A DNA stretch of 9,023 bases from an uncultured Alistipes sp. (GTDB lineage Bacteria > Bacteroidota > Bacteroidia > Bacteroidales > Rikenellaceae): the NCBI GenBank assembly GCA_900769745.1, contig CAAGHX010000198.1, positions 1 through 9,023 on the forward strand. Direction: 5' to 3'. The notes beneath the pieces were generated by a model. That model saw only the letters and a program-made list of their open reading frames with translations, ran no database searches and was not told the origin of the DNA. Both the position numbers and the translations under genes were made by a program. Shown one piece after another: positions 5,901-9,023 of this stretch (within the stretch, counting starts at the first letter, position 1; each line of letters begins with the position of its first letter).

Positions 5901-5908
5901 CAAAGATA
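5901..5908 (-). promoter_or_regulatory. -7 element of the LuxR-type regulator gene
   Basis: TATCTTTG on the minus strand matches TAnnTTTG. The -33 position holds only a T-run (TTTT) rather than TTTG. Transcription would start near 5897, only about 5 bases before the ATG at 5892 or about 14 before the ATG at 5883, so the mRNA would have a very short leader. Confidence 0.6.
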
Positions 5909-5929
5909 TAATAAAAAGTGAAAACGAAA

Positions 5930-5959
5930 AACTCTCATAAGTGATAGTTGTTGAGAGTT
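5930..5959. promoter_or_regulatory. Candidate operator: 8-bp inverted repeat between the divergent promoters
   Basis: AACTCTCA (5930-5937) and TGAGAGTT (5952-5959) are perfect inverted repeats separated by 14 bases. The element overlaps the -33 region of the receptor promoter and abuts the -33 region of the regulator promoter. A dimeric protein such as the adjacent LuxR-type regulator could bind here and control both genes. The repeat is seen directly; its role as an operator is inferred. Confidence 0.5.
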
Positions 5960-5978
5960 GTATAGATTACTATCTTTG
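5947..5978 (+). promoter_or_regulatory. Promoter of the TonB-dependent receptor gene
   Basis: GTTG (5947-5950, three of four matches to TTTG), a 20-base spacer and TATCTTTG (5971-5978, a full -7 match) form a Bacteroidota-type promoter. Transcription would begin near 5982, leaving a leader of about 35 A/T-rich bases. The -7 octamer is identical to that of the divergent regulator promoter. Confidence 0.7.
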
Positions 5979-6017
5979 CGCACACAATTTTGATAATTTA
6001 AGATTTAATTACTCTCT

Positions 6018-8333
6018 ATGAAGAAATTTTTTACGCTTCTTAGTGTCGTATTCTCTGTGATGAGCTTTGCAGTGGCAGCTCCTGTAAATAGCCCAGTGGT
6101 GGAGGAGGTTGATACTATCAGTACGCGCTCGATTGATATGGTCGATGTGGTGGCTCGTATGCCTAAGCAGCACTATGGTTTGCGTCAGCAAGCTATCTCG
6201 TCGAGTGTTATTACCTCGTCGATGCTCGAGAGAGAGCATATCGTGTCGGTGAAGGATCTATCGGCCATCGTCCCTAACTTCTATCAGCCCGATTACGGTT
6301 CAAAGATGACCTCTTCGATATATGTGCGTGGCTTCGGTGCTCGTATCGACCAGCCTGTTATCGGTATGATGGTTGATGGCGTGCCTTACCTTAATAAGAA
6401 TAACTACGACTTCGATATGTTGGATGTGGCTCGTGTGGAGCTGTTGCGTGGCCCTCAGGGTACACTCTATGGCCGTAACACAATGGGTGGACAGATGAAT
6501 ATCTACTCGCTCTCGCCACTCGACTATCAGGGTGTGCGTGCATCGGCCGAGTATAGCTCGGGCAACACAATGCGTGGCAAGGCATCGTATTATGGTGTGT
6601 CGAAGAGCGGTAAATTTGCCTACTCGGTAGCTGGATACTATAACCGCACCGATGGATTCTTCGAGAATGAGTTCGATGGCCGCAATGTCGATTGGGCCGA
6701 GAGCAGTGGTGGTAGAGTACGTGCTATCTGGCAGCTTGGTCGTGGCTGGGAGCTCGACAACATCTTGTCGGTGGGCTACAACGACGAGGGTGGTTATGCT
6801 TATGGCTTGTACGACGAGCAGAGCGGCGAGGTGGCTGGCGTAAACTACAACTCGCCAAGCGGATATTTGCGCCTTAATGTAAGCGATGGCCTTGTGCTCT
6901 CATACACAAGCGATAAGCTGAAGTTCACATCTACAACCAGCTATCAGTACATGTCCGACAAGATGCGTATGGATCAAGACTTCCTGCCTGCATCATATTT
7001 TACTCTCGTGCAGCAGCAGCGTGAGCACGCCTTTGCCGAGGATTTGGTGTTGCGCTCAAACGACAAGACAAATCGCTGGCAGTGGGTTACAGGTCTTTAT
7101 GGTTTCTATAAGAACATCGATATGAATGCCCCTGTGACATTCCTCGAGGATGGTATCAATTCGCTTATCTTGGGTAATATGCCCGCCGCAATTAAGCAGA
7201 TGCTAAAGTTCGAGGAGCCTCAGTTTGATATCAATAGCAACTTCGAGTTGCCAACATATGGCTTGGCGCTCTATCACGAGTCTTCGATTAGAGCTGGTGA
7301 GCGCTGGCGTTTTACTGCGGGCTTGCGACTCGACTACGAGGCATCAAAGATGAGCTACGACAACTATACTGCCATTAGCTATAAGATGGGCTCAATGCGT
7401 CCTGGCATGCCCGAGTTGATTCCCGACTTCCGCAAGGTTGAGGTACCATTTAAGGGCGAGGAGAAGCTCAGCTATTTGGAGCTTTTGCCAAAGCTCGCTG
7501 TAAACTTCACAACAGGCGTGGGCGATTTGTATGCAACCGTAACTCGTGGCTACAAGGCTGGCGGATTCAACACTCAGATCTTCTCAGATATCTTGCAGAA
7601 CAAGATGAAGAGTGCTTTGATGGGTGATGCGATGAGCGCTATGGGCCGTCCTGCAACACCATCTGAGCCATCGCCATACGATGAGGCTTCGGTTACTACT
7701 TACGACCCTGAGTATAGCTGGAACTATGAGTTGGGTGGTCACTTGCAGTTTGCCGAGGGGCGCGTAAGCGTGGATTTTGCTGCATTTTGGATTGAGTGCC
7801 GCAATCAGCAGCTTACAGTCTTTCCCGAGGGTACAACAACTGGCCGTATGATGTCGAATGCGGGTAAGTCACGCAGTAAGGGTGCTGAGTTGTCGCTCAC
7901 TTGGCGTGTTGTAGAGGGTCTCTCGCTTATGGGTAATTACGGATATACCAACGCAAAGTTCGTGGAGTTTGCCGACGGTATCAATGACTATGCGGGCAAC
8001 TACCTCCCATATGCGCCACAGCATACAGCTTCGGCTGGTGTGTCGTATCGTTGGGCTATCGACCGCAAGTTGCTGGACGCAATCTCGCTGAACTGCTCTT
8101 GGCAGGGTATGGGTAAAATCTATTGGAACGAGGCAAACTCGCTCTCACAGGATTTCTACTCGCTGTTCAACGCCTCTGTGGAGCTTCAGAAGGGCCCATT
8201 CTCACTCTCGTTGTGGGGCCGCAACTTGACCAATACCGACTTCTATACATTCTACTTTAAGTCGATGAACAATAACTTCTTTAATCAGGGCAAGCCTTGC
8301 CGAATGGGTGTAACACTCAGCTTCGCTCTGTAA
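6018..8333 (+). CDS. TonB-dependent outer-membrane receptor
   Basis: A 771-residue outer-membrane transporter for a large scarce ligand, energised by TonB-ExbBD. The signal peptide MKKFFTLLSVVFSVMSFAVA is probably cleaved near residue 20-21. A TonB-box-like segment (SIDMVDVVA, 38-46) comes next, then the plug (about 55-165) with SSIYVRGFG (99-107), MMVDGVPY (117-124) and VELLRGPQGTLYGRNTMGG (140-158), then the beta barrel to the C-terminus with TRGYKAGGFN (509-518). It has no carboxypeptidase-like N-terminal domain and no SusD partner nearby, so it resembles siderophore, heme or cobalamin-type receptors rather than SusC glycan importers. The ligand cannot be read. Predicted outer loops near 455-467 and 528-543 are unusually Met-rich. 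The last residue is Leu (SFAL) rather than the common aromatic. It is monocistronic, divergent from the LuxR-type regulator, and closed by a strong terminator. Confidence 0.95.
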   Translation: MKKFFTLLSVVFSVMSFAVAAPVNSPVVEEVDTISTRSIDMVDVVARMPKQHYGLRQQAISSSVITSSMLEREHIVSVKDLSAIVPNFYQPDYGSKMTSSIYVRGFGARIDQPVIGMMVDGVPYLNKNNYDFDMLDVARVELLRGPQGTLYGRNTMGGQMNIYSLSPLDYQGVRASAEYSSGNTMRGKASYYGVSKSGKFAYSVAGYYNRTDGFFENEFDGRNVDWAESSGGRVRAIWQLGRGWELDNILSVGYNDEGGYAYGLYDEQSGEVAGVNYNSPSGYLRLNVSDGLVLSYTSDKLKFTSTTSYQYMSDKMRMDQDFLPASYFTLVQQQREHAFAEDLVLRSNDKTNRWQWVTGLYGFYKNIDMNAPVTFLEDGINSLILGNMPAAIKQMLKFEEPQFDINSNFELPTYGLALYHESSIRAGERWRFTAGLRLDYEASKMSYDNYTAISYKMGSMRPGMPELIPDFRKVEVPFKGEEKLSYLELLPKLAVNFTTGVGDLYATVTRGYKAGGFNTQIFSDILQNKMKSALMGDAMSAMGRPATPSEPSPYDEASVTTYDPEYSWNYELGGHLQFAEGRVSVDFAAFWIECRNQQLTVFPEGTTTGRMMSNAGKSRSKGAELSLTWRVVEGLSLMGNYGYTNAKFVEFADGINDYAGNYLPYAPQHTASAGVSYRWAIDRKLLDAISLNCSWQGMGKIYWNEANSLSQDFYSLFNASVELQKGPFSLSLWGRNLTNTDFYTFYFKSMNNNFFNQGKPCRMGVTLSFAL

Positions 8334-8420
8334 GAAAGTTGAAGTTGCCTAGCAAGGCTATTTTGGCATATGGCTTGTCCTCGTAGCTCTTGTTATAAAA
8401 CTTTTAACTATACAAAATAA

Positions 8421-8449
8421 AAGCTGCCTAACATCACGTTAGGCAGCTT
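8421..8449. terminator. Bidirectional intrinsic terminator between convergent genes
   Basis: AAGCTGCCTAAC (8421-8432) and GTTAGGCAGCTT (8438-8449) pair perfectly over 12 bp with the 5-base loop ATCAC. The plus-strand exit is TTCTTTATT and the minus-strand exit is CTTTTATTTTG, so it can stop both the receptor transcript, which ends at 8333, and the convergent oxidoreductase transcript, which ends at 8474. Confidence 0.92.
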
Positions 8450-8473
8450 CTTTATTATGAGTATATCTTCGGA

Positions 8474-9023
8474 TTAACCCAAAGTGTAAGGCTTGCGGTA
8501 CTCGTAGTGGAGCAACTTAGTAGCCTCAGGATCGTTAACGAACTTCTGTACGATAGGATTCCACTTCACAGTGCGCTTCAAATCGTAAGCTACGTTACCC
8601 AAGTTACATACTGTACATGAGCTGTGACCAACCTCAACAGGAACGATAGGATCGCGACGTGAACGGATGCAATCGATGAAGTTCTTGTAGTGAGCGATGT
8701 TAGTCTCATATACTGCGCTCTCCATTACGCTCTTCTCTGGCAACAAATCTGGTGAAGAAGCCAAGTACTCACCACGGCAAACCTGAATCCAACCATTCTC
8801 ACCGTAGATCTTGATACCCTTCTTGTCACCGTCATACTTCTGCTGAGTCATCTCGATACCGTTGTCGTAGCGATATGTCAAGCAATCGTATGGGCTGCTC
8901 TCTGGAGCCATAATCTCAACTGGACCTGAACCATCCTTACCGATAGCCCACTGGCCGATATCGAACATGTGAGCACCCCAGTCTGTTGTGAAGCCACCAC
9001 CCAAACCGTGGTACCAACGCCAA
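8474..9023 (-). CDS. Gfo/Idh/MocA family oxidoreductase, C-terminal part (N-terminus beyond the right edge)
   Basis: The frame is open to the window edge; the visible part begins WRWYHGLGGGFTTDWGAHMF and covers 182 codons plus the stop. GGGxxTDWGAHMFDIGQWA is the conserved signature of the substrate-binding domain in the Gfo/Idh/MocA branch common in Bacteroidota, with the His of GAH near the active site. The C-terminal domain follows to a tail rich in Lys/Tyr/Arg. The family uses NAD(P) to oxidise or reduce sugars, inositols or derivatives; the Rossmann domain and any signal peptide lie outside the window. An apparent TTG start at 9004 is an internal Leu codon and not a real start. It is convergent with the receptor gene, so no functional link follows. 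The substrate is unknown. Confidence 0.9.
   Translation of the reverse strand, partial: WRWYHGLGGGFTTDWGAHMFDIGQWAIGKDGSGPVEIMAPESSPYDCLTYRYDNGIEMTQQKYDGDKKGIKIYGENGWIQVCRGEYLASSPDLLPEKSVMESAVYETNIAHYKNFIDCIRSRRDPIVPVEVGHSSCTVCNLGNVAYDLKRTVKWNPIVQKFVNDPEATKLLHYEYRKPYTLG

Noticed and set aside
8353..8372. Small hairpin GCCT-AGCA-AGGC after the receptor gene as a terminator
   Set aside because: Only 4 bp of stem and no real U-tract; the 12-bp terminator at 8421-8449 explains the transcript end.
1..9023. CRISPR array, tRNA, rRNA, insertion sequence, prophage or toxin-antitoxin genes
   Set aside because: No spaced repeats, tRNA-like cloverleaf, transposase motif, or small paired genes were found on either strand by reading.

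Overview
The window looks like chromosomal DNA of a gut-type member of the Bacteroidota, probably the order Bacteroidales; a Rikenellaceae/Alistipes-like source is only a guess. Evidence for this: promoter elements of the Bacteroidota type (TAnnTTTG at -7, in one case with TTTG 19 bases upstream), A/T-rich translation starts without Shine-Dalgarno sequences, an exported lipoprotein sulfatase with its anaerobic maturase, an outer-membrane TonB-dependent receptor, and an aromatic amino acid operon in the order prephenate dehydratase then aminotransferase, as is usual in this phylum.

Layout. 1-1602 (minus strand) is the start of an aromatic amino acid operon: promoter (about 1572-1602), a 25-codon leader peptide (1477-1554), an attenuator ending in an intrinsic terminator (1412-1448), prephenate dehydratase pheA (590-1408) and a class I/II aminotransferase cut by the window edge (1-490). 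1630-5205 (minus) is a probable three-gene operon: lipoprotein nitroreductase, Ser-type lipoprotein sulfatase, and the radical SAM enzyme that matures sulfatases. 5287-5892 (minus) is a LuxR-type regulator with a degenerate receiver domain. It diverges from a 771-residue TonB-dependent receptor (6018-8333, plus), and the 125-base gap between them holds two back-to-back promoters and an 8-bp inverted repeat. A strong bidirectional terminator (8421-8449) separates the receptor from a convergent Gfo/Idh/MocA oxidoreductase that runs off the right edge.

The most interesting item is the pheA leader. It encodes FFYFKRFYFY (5 Phe and 3 Tyr in 10 codons), followed by four mutually exclusive RNA segments: a 1:2 hairpin with a GCGA loop, a perfect 9-bp 2:3 antiterminator, and a 12-bp 3:4 terminator with a U-tract ending three bases before the pheA ATG. 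This is the textbook logic of ribosome-mediated attenuation, here in a Bacteroidota setting and sensing Phe and perhaps Tyr. A second item is the regulator/receptor pair with a shared candidate operator.

No tRNA, rRNA, CRISPR array, insertion sequence or phage gene was seen. No stretch above 300 bases lacks a gene.
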